Shown: one piece after another, positions 24,320 to 32,998 of the stretch
How positions within the stretch are numbered: the stretch's first letter is position 1
How the letters are laid out: every line of letters starts with the position of its first letter
NCBI GenBank assembly: GCA_905199445.1
Contig: CAJKGK010000032.1
Span: 1 to 35,163 of the forward strand
Direction: 5' to 3'
DNA: 35,163 nt
From: an uncultured Lachnospiraceae bacterium
Lineage (GTDB): Bacteria > Bacillota > Clostridia > Lachnospirales > Lachnospiraceae
Made by a program: the position numbers and the translations under genes
Notes under the pieces: model-generated
Databases searched by the model: none
The model's input: only the letters and a program-made list of their open reading frames with translations
What the model was told of the DNA's origin: nothing

Positions 24320-26207
24320 GTTCTAAAAGTTCATCGTCCAGCGCAGATTTTTCGTTATTGATTTCCATCAGGCGGGACACGTTGGTGTAAACTTCTTCCA
24401 GGCTAAGCTGGGCGTCAAGCTGGGCCTGGAGATTTTCAATTTCTTCAATCCGTTTTTCGATGCGGGCAAGCTCGTTTTGTCTTTTACGGGCCTTGGCCGC
24501 TTCTTCTTTCTGCTTCTTATAATCCAGTTTTCCGGCGCTGTATGTGGCTGCTTTGGTGTCCTGTGTGGAAGCAATGCCGCCTGAGGAAGTGGATACAAGA
24601 GGCAAATCTTTCTTTTCCATATAATCGTCATAATTGCCGATATAGCTGTTAAGGCCTCCCTGTGTGAGATCCAGAATACGGGTCGCTGTTGTGTTAATAA
24701 AATAACGATCATGAGAAACATACAGTACGGTTCCTGTGTAGTGGCGGATGACATTTTCCAGAATTTCTTTGGAAACAATATCCAGATGGTTGGTCGGCTC
24801 GTCCAGGATAAGAAAATTGGCATCAGAAAGCATAAGCTTGGCTAAGGAAACCCGTCCCCGTTCACCGCCGCTTAAATCCTGAATTCGCTTGAAAACATCA
24901 TCTCCTGTAAATAAAAAGGAAGCCAGTACATTTCTGATCCGGGTATGATCAAGCGTTGGATAGGTGTCGGATATTTCATCAAATATGGTTTTTTCCGGGG
25001 AAAGCAGCTGATGTTCCTGGTCATAATAGCCGATATGAACCTTGGCACCAAGTCGAATTTCACCTTGATCTGCAGGCACCAGTCCGTTGATAATTTTTAA
25101 AATCGTTGTCTTGCCGGTGCCGTTATTGCCGATTAAGGCCACTTTTTCACCACGGCGGATATCCATACAGATGTTTCGGAATAAATGTTGATTGCCAAAG
25201 GATTTACACAGGTCTTCCACCATAAGAACATCATTGCCGCTTAAGATGGACGGCTCCAGGTGAAGCTGGATTTCACTATGTTCTTCTTCAGGCCGGTCCA
25301 GACGATCGACCTTGGCCAGCATTTTTTCCCGGCTTTCAGCACGTTTGATGGATTTTTCCCGGTTAAAGGATTTCAATTTGGCGATAACAGCCTCCTGATG
25401 CTTGATTTCCTGCTGCTGGTTAAGCCAGGCTTTCATCTGAATATCCCGCAGCTGAGCCTTTTTCTGGGCATAAGCCGTGTAATTTCCGGAAAATACCATT
25501 CCCTGATGATGGGAAATTTCAATGATCTTGGTTACAATACGGTCAAGAAAGTACCGGTCATGGGATACGATGATAACCGCACCTTTATAGTTGAGGAGAA
25601 AGTTTTCCAGCCAGGCAATGGAGTTCATATCCAGATGGTTGGTGGGTTCGTCCAAAAGAATCAGATCCGGTTTGGAAAGCAGAAGTTTGCCCAGACAGAC
25701 CCGGGTTTTCTGACCTCCGGAAAGCGTGTCAACTGGCTTTGAAAATTCATCCTCCGTAAAACCCAGTCCAATAAGGACGCCGGTAATTTCGCTTTTATAG
25801 GCATAGCCATTAGCGGATTCGTATTCATGGGTAAGGCGGGCATAGGTATCTAACATGGATGTCAGTGCATCGCCCTGGGCATGCTGCATCTGAGCTTCCA
25901 GTGTTTTCATTTTGTGATAAAGATCAATCACATCCTTTTTGACTTCCAGCAGTTCCTCATAAATGGTATTACCGGAAGATACATTGGCCAGCTGAGAAAG
26001 GTAACCAATGGTTTTTCCTTTAGAAAGTACCACCTGTCCATCATCCGGAGTCATTTCTCCCATGATGATTTTTAGCAGTGTGGATTTCCCTGCGCCGTTA
26101 ATGCCAATTACGGCAGCTTTTTCGTAATCTTCTATATGAAATGAAATTTTATTCAGAACTTCGTCCGTGCCGAAGGATTTGCTGATATTCTGGCATGAGA
26201 GTATCAT
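24282..26207 (-). CDS. ABC-F family ATPase (YdiF-like)
   Basis: The ATG at 26207 follows AAAGGAG by about six bases on the minus strand; the upstream in-frame ATG at 26249 lacks support. The 641-residue protein has two ATPase domains in one chain with no membrane segments: Walker A GINGAGKST at 35-43 and GNNGTGKTT at about 360-368, with signatures LSGGQKTR and LSGGERGR. The linker between them is Lys/Arg/Gln-rich and helical, as in ABC-F proteins that reach the ribosomal P site, and the C-terminus is a long coiled coil (about 560-640). It matches Bacillus YdiF in length and in position next to rex. It probably helps stalled ribosomes; an antibiotic-protection role cannot be excluded. Confidence 0.93.
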   Translation of the reverse strand: MILSCQNISKSFGTDEVLNKISFHIEDYEKAAVIGINGAGKSTLLKIIMGEMTPDDGQVVLSKGKTIGYLSQLANVSSGNTIYEELLEVKKDVIDLYHKMKTLEAQMQHAQGDALTSMLDTYARLTHEYESANGYAYKSEITGVLIGLGFTEDEFSKPVDTLSGGQKTRVCLGKLLLSKPDLILLDEPTNHLDMNSIAWLENFLLNYKGAVIIVSHDRYFLDRIVTKIIEISHHQGMVFSGNYTAYAQKKAQLRDIQMKAWLNQQQEIKHQEAVIAKLKSFNREKSIKRAESREKMLAKVDRLDRPEEEHSEIQLHLEPSILSGNDVLMVEDLCKSFGNQHLFRNICMDIRRGEKVALIGNNGTGKTTILKIINGLVPADQGEIRLGAKVHIGYYDQEHQLLSPEKTIFDEISDTYPTLDHTRIRNVLASFLFTGDDVFKRIQDLSGGERGRVSLAKLMLSDANFLILDEPTNHLDIVSKEILENVIRHYTGTVLYVSHDRYFINTTATRILDLTQGGLNSYIGNYDDYMEKKDLPLVSTSSGGIASTQDTKAATYSAGKLDYKKQKEEAAKARKRQNELARIEKRIEEIENLQAQLDAQLSLEEVYTNVSRLMEINNEKSALDDELLELMEKWEALESLE

Positions 26208-26244
26208 AAAAATCTCCTTTCTAGTAATAATTCGCGTACTATTT

Positions 26245-26273
26245 ATCATATCATTTATATTAGTTAAAGTCCA
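26245..26273 (-). promoter_or_regulatory. Candidate promoter of the ABC-F gene
   Basis: On the minus strand, TGGACT (26273-26268) and TATGAT (26250-26245) are separated by 17 bases. The leader would be only about 30 bases, too short for a translation-attenuation leader of the kind found before some resistance ABC-F genes. Confidence 0.5.
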
Positions 26274-26365
26274 CAGTCATAGAAGACCTTGTAATAAGTG
26301 CATAAAAATAAAAGTTGAAAAATAAGAAAAATTGTCGAGTTTTATAGATTTTAATAAAAGAAAGT

Positions 26366-26394
26366 TTGACAATATAAAGACAATTATATATAAT
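26366..26394 (+). promoter_or_regulatory. Consensus promoter of the rex operon
   Basis: TTGACA (26366-26371) and TATAAT (26389-26394) are both perfect and separated by exactly 17 bases, in a very AT-rich region. I see no convincing Rex operator near it. Confidence 0.85.
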
Positions 26395-26435
26395 AAAGAT
26401 AATATTTAGAATTTACAGCAAGGGAGTGCATTTGA

Positions 26436-27098
26436 GTGAGCGAAAGAGAGATATCATCAGCAGTGATTCGCAGACTGCCTAGATATTACAGGTACCTGGG
26501 AGAACTGCTTGAAAATGATGTCGTGCGTATTTCGTCCAAGGAGTTAAGCCTCAGGATGAAAGTGACTGCATCCCAGATTCGTCAGGACCTTAATAATTTT
26601 GGCGGGTTCGGGCAGCAGGGTTATGGTTATAATGTCGAGTATCTGCACGATGAAATCGGCAAGATTCTCGGTCTTGATACAACACAGAACATGATTATTA
26701 TCGGTGCAGGTAATTTAGGACAGGCATTGGCCAATTACGATTTCGGCAGAATTGGTTTTAAGGTGATCGGTATTTTTGATGTGAATCCAAGGCTGGCCGG
26801 ACTGGCTGTGCGCGGTGTGGAAATCCGCATGGTGGATGAACTGGAAGGCTTTATCAGAGCCAATGAAATTCATGTGGCTACGCTGACCGTGCCAAAGAAG
26901 CAGGCCAGAAGTATTGCCAAGCAGCTGGAAGCCTGGGGGATACGGGCCATTTGGAATTTTGCCCCCACAGATCTCCATCTTTCGGAGGATGTGTGTGTTA
27001 AAAATGTTCATCTGGATGAAAGTTTGATGACCTTGTCTTATAATTTCCGCAACAGGGGCAAGGAAAAGTACAGCTATAAATCTTATATGGAAGACTGA
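26436..27098 (+). CDS. rex: Redox-sensing transcriptional repressor Rex
   Basis: A 220-residue protein with a GTG start, supported by AAGGGAG nine bases upstream. The N-terminal winged helix (about 1-80) includes SQIRQDLNNFGGFGQQGYGY, a hallmark of Rex, and the NAD(H)-binding Rossmann domain has GAGNLG at 90-95. Rex binds DNA when NADH is low and represses fermentation and respiration genes. Acidic Asp114 in FDVNP fits a preference for NAD over NADP. It is the first gene of a run continuing with acpS, nnr, alr and mazF. Confidence 0.97.
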   Translation: MSEREISSAVIRRLPRYYRYLGELLENDVVRISSKELSLRMKVTASQIRQDLNNFGGFGQQGYGYNVEYLHDEIGKILGLDTTQNMIIIGAGNLGQALANYDFGRIGFKVIGIFDVNPRLAGLAVRGVEIRMVDELEGFIRANEIHVATLTVPKKQARSIAKQLEAWGIRAIWNFAPTDLHLSEDVCVKNVHLDESLMTLSYNFRNRGKEKYSYKSYMED

Positions 27099-27104
27099 TG
27101 AAAC

Positions 27105-27470
27105 ATGATTTACGGGATCGGAACCGATTTGGTTGAAATAGAGCGGATTAAAAAGGCCTGTATGAAGGAGGCTTTTTTAGTTCGTTGCTTTACCCCCAGG
27201 GAGATTGAACTGTTTGAGGGTAACATGGTCAAGGCGGCCGGTAATTTTGCCGTTAAAGAGGCGGTTTCCAAGGCTTTGGGAACAGGCTTTCGCGGCTTTT
27301 GGCCGTCAGATATTGAGGTGCTTAGAGATGAGCTTGGGAAACCCTGGATCACTTTGTATAATGAAGCCTTCAGGCTTGCACAGGAGATGGGCATTAAAAA
27401 ATGGCATGTCTCCATTACAAATACAAAGGAACTGGCCCAGGCTTTTGTTGTAGGAGAGGATGAATCATGA
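27105..27470 (+). CDS. acpS: Holo-[acyl-carrier-protein] synthase
   Basis: The 121-residue protein has the two AcpS motifs: GIGTDLVEIERI (4-15), whose Asp8 binds magnesium, and FAVKEAVSKALGTGF (48-62), with the catalytic Glu52 and coenzyme-A-binding Lys56. It transfers phosphopantetheine from CoA to apo-ACP for fatty acid synthesis. The gene starts six bases after the rex stop and overlaps the nnr gene by four bases. Confidence 0.96.
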   Translation: MIYGIGTDLVEIERIKKACMKEAFLVRCFTPREIELFEGNMVKAAGNFAVKEAVSKALGTGFRGFWPSDIEVLRDELGKPWITLYNEAFRLAQEMGIKKWHVSITNTKELAQAFVVGEDES

Positions 27471-28993
27471 TCTTATTGGCGGATTGCCAGCAGATGAAGG
27501 CTGTGGACGATTATTCTATTCATACATTAAAGATTCCGTCTCTTGTTTTAATGGAGCGGGCAGCCCTGGCTGTGGCGGAACATATTGGCAGACAACAGCC
27601 TGCCAATGCCCGTATACTTGCAGTGTGCGGCAGCGGAAATAACGGCGGTGACGGTCTGGCTATTGCCAGGATTTTGCATACCAAAGGCTTCCTGGTGGAT
27701 TGGTATATGGCCGGAAATCTTGAAAAGGCTACGCAAGAGACAAGGCTTCAGATGGAAATTATTGAGAATATGGCGAAGGCAGGGGGCCTGTCACAATGCA
27801 GAGATCTTCAGGCTTTTTCAGACTATGATGTGATCGTGGACGGTCTGTTTGGAATTGGACTTTCAAGAGCCGTTGAAGGCAGCTATGCTCAGGTGATTGA
27901 GGCTGTCAACAGCAGCGGTGCTTTTGTCTATGCGGTGGATATACCTTCTGGAATCAGTACGGATACAGGTGCTGTGCTGGGCTGTGCCGTGAAAGCGGAT
28001 GTGACAGTAACCTTTGGCTGTCATAAGCTGGGGCTTGCCTTATATCCAGGTGCCGAATTTGGAGGCAGGGTCTACGTGGAAGACATTGGGTTCCCCCAAA
28101 TTTCCGTTGAAAATGCCCATATTGATGTTATGGCCCTTGAAAAATCCGATATTTCAAACAAACTTCCCCGGCGTCGGGCATATTCTAATAAGGGGAGCTA
28201 TGGGCGTACACTGGTCATTGCCGGATCGGAAGGGATGCCGGGGGCCTGCTGCCTGTGTGCCCAGGCAGCCTATCGCACCGGGTGCGGTCTTGTCCGGGTG
28301 CTTACTGCAAAGGAAAACAGAGAAATTTTGATGAACCATGTGCCTGAGGCGGTGATGACTGTCTATGAAAGCTTCGGCCCTACGCTGGCCCTGCTTCAGG
28401 AGTGCCTGGATTGGGCAGACAGTGTGGTGATCGGGCCTGGACTGACGACAGGCGAGCATGCCCGGACCATGCTGGAATATACGGTGAGACACTGCAGTGT
28501 TCCCCTTGTCATCGATGCTGACGGGCTTAATTTATTGGCTCAGGATGCGGCCGGGTTTGTGACGGATTGTCAAAGTTTTCTTGAAGGGCTGTCCTGTCCG
28601 GTGATTGTAACGCCCCATCTTGGGGAGATGGCCAGACTTACGGGAAGAAGCATTTCCCAAATTGCCGATGATCTTTGTAAAACCTGTCAGACCTTTGCCC
28701 AGGAAAATCCCGGGCTTGTCTGTGTGCTCAAAGATGCCCGAACGGTGATCAGCGACGGTGTGTCCACGTATATAAATCTGTCGGGAAACAGCGGCATGGC
28801 GACTGGCGGCAGTGGGGATGTTTTATCGGGCATCCTGGGCGGTCTTTTAGCGATGGGGATGCCGGCTTTGGATGGTGCGGTACTTGGCTGCTTGATTCAC
28901 GGATGTGCCGGAGATCGGGCGGCTGCTGACAAAGGCCCCTATACAATGTTGGCTTCGGATATTATTCAATATATGACAGAAATTTTATGCTGA
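27467..28993 (+). CDS. nnr: Bifunctional NAD(P)H-hydrate epimerase/dehydratase
   Basis: The 508-residue fusion repairs damaged NADH and NADPH. The N-terminal YjeF-type epimerase domain (about 1-215) has CGSGNNGGDG at 50-59 and VDGLFGIGLSR near 124-134. The C-terminal ribokinase-like dehydratase (about 225-505) has VIGPGL near 322, VIDADGLNLL near 347 and the catalytic GGSGDVLSG near 441-449. The start codon overlaps the acpS stop as ATGA. The fused form is common in bacteria. Confidence 0.95.
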   Translation: MILLADCQQMKAVDDYSIHTLKIPSLVLMERAALAVAEHIGRQQPANARILAVCGSGNNGGDGLAIARILHTKGFLVDWYMAGNLEKATQETRLQMEIIENMAKAGGLSQCRDLQAFSDYDVIVDGLFGIGLSRAVEGSYAQVIEAVNSSGAFVYAVDIPSGISTDTGAVLGCAVKADVTVTFGCHKLGLALYPGAEFGGRVYVEDIGFPQISVENAHIDVMALEKSDISNKLPRRRAYSNKGSYGRTLVIAGSEGMPGACCLCAQAAYRTGCGLVRVLTAKENREILMNHVPEAVMTVYESFGPTLALLQECLDWADSVVIGPGLTTGEHARTMLEYTVRHCSVPLVIDADGLNLLAQDAAGFVTDCQSFLEGLSCPVIVTPHLGEMARLTGRSISQIADDLCKTCQTFAQENPGLVCVLKDARTVISDGVSTYINLSGNSGMATGGSGDVLSGILGGLLAMGMPALDGAVLGCLIHGCAGDRAAADKGPYTMLASDIIQYMTEILC

Positions 28994-29009
28994 CAGGAAG
29001 GCGTTCATC

Positions 29010-30176
29010 ATGAGTACTTATAGAGTTTGTGCCTGCATTGATATGGATGCATTCAGGCACAATATTAAAGAAATCAGAAAACATATACAAAATAATGCCG
29101 GATTTATGGGTGTAGTCAAAGCCAATGCCTATGGACACGGTGCCGTCTGTGTGGGCCGGTGCCTTGAGGCGGAAGGTGCCGACTGGCTGGCGGTTGCCTG
29201 TGTAGATGAAGGCATTGAATTGCGCAAGGCCGGAATTGGTCTTCCGATCCTTGTTCTTGGCTATACAGCGCCTGAGCAGTATGAGGCTATGATCCATTAT
29301 CAGATTACGCCGGCGATTTTTTCCTACAAAACGGCTTGTCTGCTCAGTGAGACTGCCAAAAAGTTTCACAGGACGGTGAATATTCATATTAAACTGGATA
29401 CAGGAATGAGCAGGATTGGATTTCTGCCTGGCGAAGAAAGTGTCCGGGAGATTTTAAATATCAGCCGCCTTGAAGGCATCCGCATTGAGGGGATGTTTAC
29501 GCACTTTGCCTGTGCGGATATGGAAGGTGAACCATGGAAGGCGGTTACGGAAAAACAGTTTGCCGCTTATGAGATGATGGAAAAACGGCTTTTGGAGGAA
29601 GGTCTTCACATTCCGCTGTGTCACTGTGCCAACAGTGCTGGAATTATTGCCCTGCCCCATACGCACAAGGATATGGTGCGTGCCGGAATCATCCTTTACG
29701 GTATGTATCCGTCGGATGAGGTGCCTGAGGATGTGTTGGACCTTCGTCCGGTGATGTCTCTGAAAAGTCATATTACATATATTAAGCACCTTCCTGAAGG
29801 CTGCGGGATCGGTTATGGCCATACCTATGTGACTCGTCGGGAAACAGTGGTGGCCACGGTTCCTGTTGGCTACGGGGATGGTTATCCCAGACAGCTATCC
29901 AACAAGGGCTGTGTGCTGATCCGAGGAAAGCGTGCACCGATTATCGGCCGGGTATGTATGGATCAGTTTATGGTCGATGTGACGGATATCCCCGATGTAT
30001 GCGAGGATGATTTAGTGACCCTGATTGGTGAGGATCATGGTCAGGTACTGACGGCTCAGGAAGTTGGGACCATGGCAGGTTCATTTAATTATGAGCTTGT
30101 CTGTGATGTTGGCCGACGGGTACCAAGGGTTTATTATGAAGGCGGCAGGGCTGTTAAAACCGTCAGTTATTTGTGA
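29010..30176 (+). CDS. alr: Alanine racemase
   Basis: The 388-residue fold-type III PLP enzyme has the cofactor lysine Lys37 in VVKANAYGHG (35-44) and the second catalytic Tyr in the GIGYGHTYVTRR stretch near 268-279. It makes D-alanine for peptidoglycan. ACAGGAAGG precedes the start, 17 bases after nnr. Alr lies directly before a MazF-type toxin gene, as in Bacillus, but without the antitoxin gene between them. Confidence 0.97.
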   Translation: MSTYRVCACIDMDAFRHNIKEIRKHIQNNAGFMGVVKANAYGHGAVCVGRCLEAEGADWLAVACVDEGIELRKAGIGLPILVLGYTAPEQYEAMIHYQITPAIFSYKTACLLSETAKKFHRTVNIHIKLDTGMSRIGFLPGEESVREILNISRLEGIRIEGMFTHFACADMEGEPWKAVTEKQFAAYEMMEKRLLEEGLHIPLCHCANSAGIIALPHTHKDMVRAGIILYGMYPSDEVPEDVLDLRPVMSLKSHITYIKHLPEGCGIGYGHTYVTRRETVVATVPVGYGDGYPRQLSNKGCVLIRGKRAPIIGRVCMDQFMVDVTDIPDVCEDDLVTLIGEDHGQVLTAQEVGTMAGSFNYELVCDVGRRVPRVYYEGGRAVKTVSYL

Positions 30177-30267
30177 CGGTACGCGCACTTTTGATAATAC
30201 AAAGTGAATACACTTGAGAATAAGTGGAGATAATTATTTAAAAGCGTATATCAGGAGTGTGAGCCAA

Positions 30268-30615
30268 GTGGTTATAAAACGTGGAGATATTTATTATGCA
30301 GATCTTCGGCCGGTTATCGGTTCCGAACAGGGCGGTGTCCGTCCGGTGTTAATTATACAAAATGATACGGGAAATAAGCACAGTCCCACGGTCATCTGTG
30401 CGGCGATTACATCCCGGATGAATAAGGCGAAGCTTCCTACCCATGTGGAGCTGGCGGCCAGTCGATATGAACTGGTTAAGGATTCGGTGATTTTGCTGGA
30501 ACAGGTGCGTACGATTGACAAAAAAAGATTAAAGGAAAAGGTTTGTCATCTGGATTGTGAGATCCTTCGAAAGGTGGATAAGGCACTGACGATCAGCCTG
30601 GAGCTGGATACATAG
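30268..30615 (+). CDS. MazF/EndoA-type mRNA interferase toxin
   Basis: I choose the GTG at 30268, ten bases after AGGAG at 30253-30257. The 115-residue product then begins MVIKRGD and aligns by eye along its whole length with Bacillus EndoA (116 residues). The catalytic pair Arg25 (GGVRPV) and Thr48 (AAITS) is kept, so the toxin should be active. EndoA cleaves mRNA at short U-rich sites. The 91 bases between alr and this gene are too short for the usual antitoxin of about 93 residues, and no antitoxin-like frame is seen nearby, so this is an orphan toxin, or its antitoxin lies elsewhere. Confidence 0.92.
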   Translation: MVIKRGDIYYADLRPVIGSEQGGVRPVLIIQNDTGNKHSPTVICAAITSRMNKAKLPTHVELAASRYELVKDSVILLEQVRTIDKKRLKEKVCHLDCEILRKVDKALTISLELDT

Positions 30616-30655
30616 GCAATGCTTGACTGATTTTAGAAAAATAAATAAAAAACAT

Positions 30656-30683
30656 GCCCCGGTCTGTGTTTGGTTTTCGGGGC
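30656..30683. other. GC-rich hairpin in the leader of the CorC gene
   Basis: GCCCCG (30656-30661) and CGGGGC (30678-30683) form a short stem with a 16-base loop. No T-run follows on the plus strand. On the minus strand a T-rich run follows, but no minus-strand gene would need it. It may be a leader structure or a terminator of an unseen antisense transcript. Confidence 0.4.
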
Positions 30684-30709
30684 CAATGATGAAAGTGAGT
30701 TGAATATTT

Positions 30710-32056
30710 ATGGAAGGCGGGAACCCCGCGATACGAACGCTTCTGTTTTTGGTTTTACTGATGATTAATGGGGTTTTTTCAGGAAATGAGGCTGCGTACG
30801 GCGAGCTTAACGAAAGTCGGGTTCAGAAAAAAGCGGAAGAAGGAAACAAAAAGGCTGCCAGGGTTTTAAAAATTCTTCAGGCACCGGGAAACTTTAGGAA
30901 TGCTGCAGCCCTGGTTGTAACGAGTGTAGCCATGATTGCCGGTGCCTTTATCGTGCATTTATTTTACACCATGGCCAGAGATGCGGTTTGGGCCGGATTT
31001 TCACAGGTTGACCCAAAGCTTACGGCAGCAGTTACCGGAATTGTGATTACGGCGGTTTTGATTTTCGTTATTTTGATTTTCGGAACCATTGTTCCCAGGA
31101 AAATAGGTGCGAAATACAGTGAAAAATGGGCTTTGTCCACGGTGGGAATCATTCGTTTCTTTATGATTGTTTTGTGTCCGTTTACAAAGTTTATGATGGT
31201 GTTTAGCGGACTGATTGTCCGGATTTTTGGTGTTGACCCAAAAGATGATGATGAGAATCTTACGGAAGAAGAAATTATGCAGATGGTCAGTGAAGGCCAT
31301 GAACAGGGTGTTCTGGAAGCCAGCGAGGCAAAGATGATTGGAAACATTATGGAATTTGATGAAAAAGAGGTTTCCGATATTATGACCCACCGGAGGAAAA
31401 TTGTGGGTGTGGATGTGGATATGAATGTGGAGCAGGCTGCTGCACTGATTTTGAATGAGCGTTTTTCCCGATACCCCGTCTATGAGGGGGATATAGAAAA
31501 CATTATTGGTATTCTTTATCAGAAGGATATTTTAAGAGCCATGCTGGAAGGGGACCGTAAACAGTTAGATATACGGGCCATTATGAGAGAGCCGTTTTTT
31601 GTTCCTGACACCCAGAGTCTGTCTACACTTTTTAAAGCCATGCAGCAGAAAAAGGTACATATGGCCGTTGTAATTGACGAATATGGCCAGACGGCAGGCA
31701 TTGTGGCTATGGAGGATATTCTGGAAGAAATTGTGGGCAATATTTTTGATGAATACGATCTGGATGAGTGTGAATTTCAAAAGATCGGTGTGGATACATG
31801 GCTCATGAAAGGAACGGCTGCACTGGAGGATGTGTCTGAGCTTCTCGGTGTGGATTTTGAGGAGGAAGAGTTTGATACGCTCAACGGTCTGCTTATTTCC
31901 CGTCTGGAACGAATTCCCGCAGAGAGCGAACATCCCAGCCTGACCATCTGCGGATGGCTGTTTAAAGTCAAGACGATTAAAAATAATATTATCGAAGAAG
32001 TTTATGTCATTCGAGTCAAGGATGAATTGGGTCTTGCATCTGAGGGCGAGAAATGA
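30710..32056 (+). CDS. CorC/HlyC-family membrane protein (DUF21-CBS-CorC)
   Basis: The 448-residue protein has the CNNM/CorC order: a four-segment DUF21 membrane domain (hydrophobic stretches at about 8-28, 62-88, 105-127 and 143-172), a CBS pair (about 205-335) and a C-terminal CorC/HlyC domain (about 355-440). The sequence GNEAAYGELNESRVQKKAEEG after the first segment is the usual amphipathic region. Family members are linked to magnesium or cobalt export. The older label hemolysin is not meaningful. GTTGAATATTT before the ATG gives a weak ribosome site, so expression may be low or translationally controlled by the upstream hairpin. Confidence 0.9.
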   Translation: MEGGNPAIRTLLFLVLLMINGVFSGNEAAYGELNESRVQKKAEEGNKKAARVLKILQAPGNFRNAAALVVTSVAMIAGAFIVHLFYTMARDAVWAGFSQVDPKLTAAVTGIVITAVLIFVILIFGTIVPRKIGAKYSEKWALSTVGIIRFFMIVLCPFTKFMMVFSGLIVRIFGVDPKDDDENLTEEEIMQMVSEGHEQGVLEASEAKMIGNIMEFDEKEVSDIMTHRRKIVGVDVDMNVEQAAALILNERFSRYPVYEGDIENIIGILYQKDILRAMLEGDRKQLDIRAIMREPFFVPDTQSLSTLFKAMQQKKVHMAVVIDEYGQTAGIVAMEDILEEIVGNIFDEYDLDECEFQKIGVDTWLMKGTAALEDVSELLGVDFEEEEFDTLNGLLISRLERIPAESEHPSLTICGWLFKVKTIKNNIIEEVYVIRVKDELGLASEGEK

Positions 32057-32114
32057 TACACTATTAAAGTTAGTGAGATGAACAGTTATACATTAGTAGA
32101 AAAGGAGTGTTATT

Positions 32115-32843
32115 ATGTCAGGGCATTCTAAATTTGCCAACATAAAGCATAAGAAAGAAAAGAATGATGCAGCAAAAGGCAAGATTTTTACAATCATCGG
32201 ACGTGAGATTGCAGTTGCTGTAAAAGAAGGCGGACCGGATCCGGCCAATAACAGTAAGTTGCGTGATGTGATTGCCAAAGCAAAGGCTAACAATATGCCA
32301 AATGATACAATTGACCGTGGAATTAAAAAAGCGGCAGGCGATGCGGGTTCTGTCAATTACGAAACTGTGACCTATGAAGGTTATGGTCCCAGCGGTATTG
32401 CCATTATTGTAGAAACTCTGACAGATAACCGTAATCGTACGGCTTCCAATGTCAGAAACGCGTTTACAAAAGGCGGCGGTTCTGTTGGTGCCATGGGATG
32501 CGTATCCTATATGTTTGATAAAAAAGGCCTGATTATTGTGGATAAAGAAGAATATGAAGGCGATAGTGATGATCTGATGATGACCGCGCTGGATGCCGGC
32601 GCCGAAGATTTTTCTGATGAGGAAGACAGCTATGAAATCACCACAGATCCGGATGATTTTTCAGCGGTTCGTGAAAACCTGGAAGCTGCAGGTATTCCTA
32701 TGGCATCTGCAGAGGTAACGATGATTCCTCAGACATGGAATACACTGTCAGATGAAGAGGATATTAAAAAGATTAACAAAATTCTGGATTTACTGGATGA
32801 TGATGATGATGTTCAGAATGTTTATCATAACTGGGATGAATAA
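32115..32843 (+). CDS. yebC: YebC/PmpR-family protein
   Basis: The 242-residue protein starts with the family signature MSGHSKFANIKHKKEKNDA and has the three-domain YebC layout, including GYGPSGIAIIVETLTDNRNRT near 91-111. YebC proteins were described as transcription regulators; more recent work links them to translation of proline-rich stretches. AAGGAG precedes the ATG. An Asp-rich loop near 147-182 and an Asp run near the C-terminus are typical. The gene is followed by a strong terminator. Confidence 0.95.
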   Translation: MSGHSKFANIKHKKEKNDAAKGKIFTIIGREIAVAVKEGGPDPANNSKLRDVIAKAKANNMPNDTIDRGIKKAAGDAGSVNYETVTYEGYGPSGIAIIVETLTDNRNRTASNVRNAFTKGGGSVGAMGCVSYMFDKKGLIIVDKEEYEGDSDDLMMTALDAGAEDFSDEEDSYEITTDPDDFSAVRENLEAAGIPMASAEVTMIPQTWNTLSDEEDIKKINKILDLLDDDDDVQNVYHNWDE

Positions 32844-32901
32844 AAAAATTGCCGGATGAATCAGGCAATTGACGTCCGTCGTTGCTACCGATAAAAATAA
32901 T

Positions 32902-32953
32902 ATAAGCGTTTGGGTCCCTTTAATCGAAACGGACTCAAATGCTTATTTTTTTG
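32902..32953 (+). terminator. Intrinsic terminator after yebC
   Basis: ATAAGCGTTTGGGTCC (32902-32917) pairs with 32931-32946 with two wobbles, followed by seven T. A second weaker hairpin (AATTGCC/GGCAATT, about 32847-32870) lies just upstream without a T-run. Confidence 0.85.
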
Positions 32954-32998
32954 TTATATTTGTCCTGCACAGGTGCATATATATCAAAAAGATAAGAT

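Noticed and set aside
24282..26207. ABC-F gene as an antibiotic-resistance determinant
   Set aside because: Length, position next to rex and a short leader without an attenuator fit a housekeeping YdiF-like factor better than an inducible resistance gene.
26250..26435. A Rex operator upstream of rex
   Set aside because: I looked for the TTGTnA-n8-TnACAA type motif and found only AT-rich sequence and the promoter; no convincing dyad is present.
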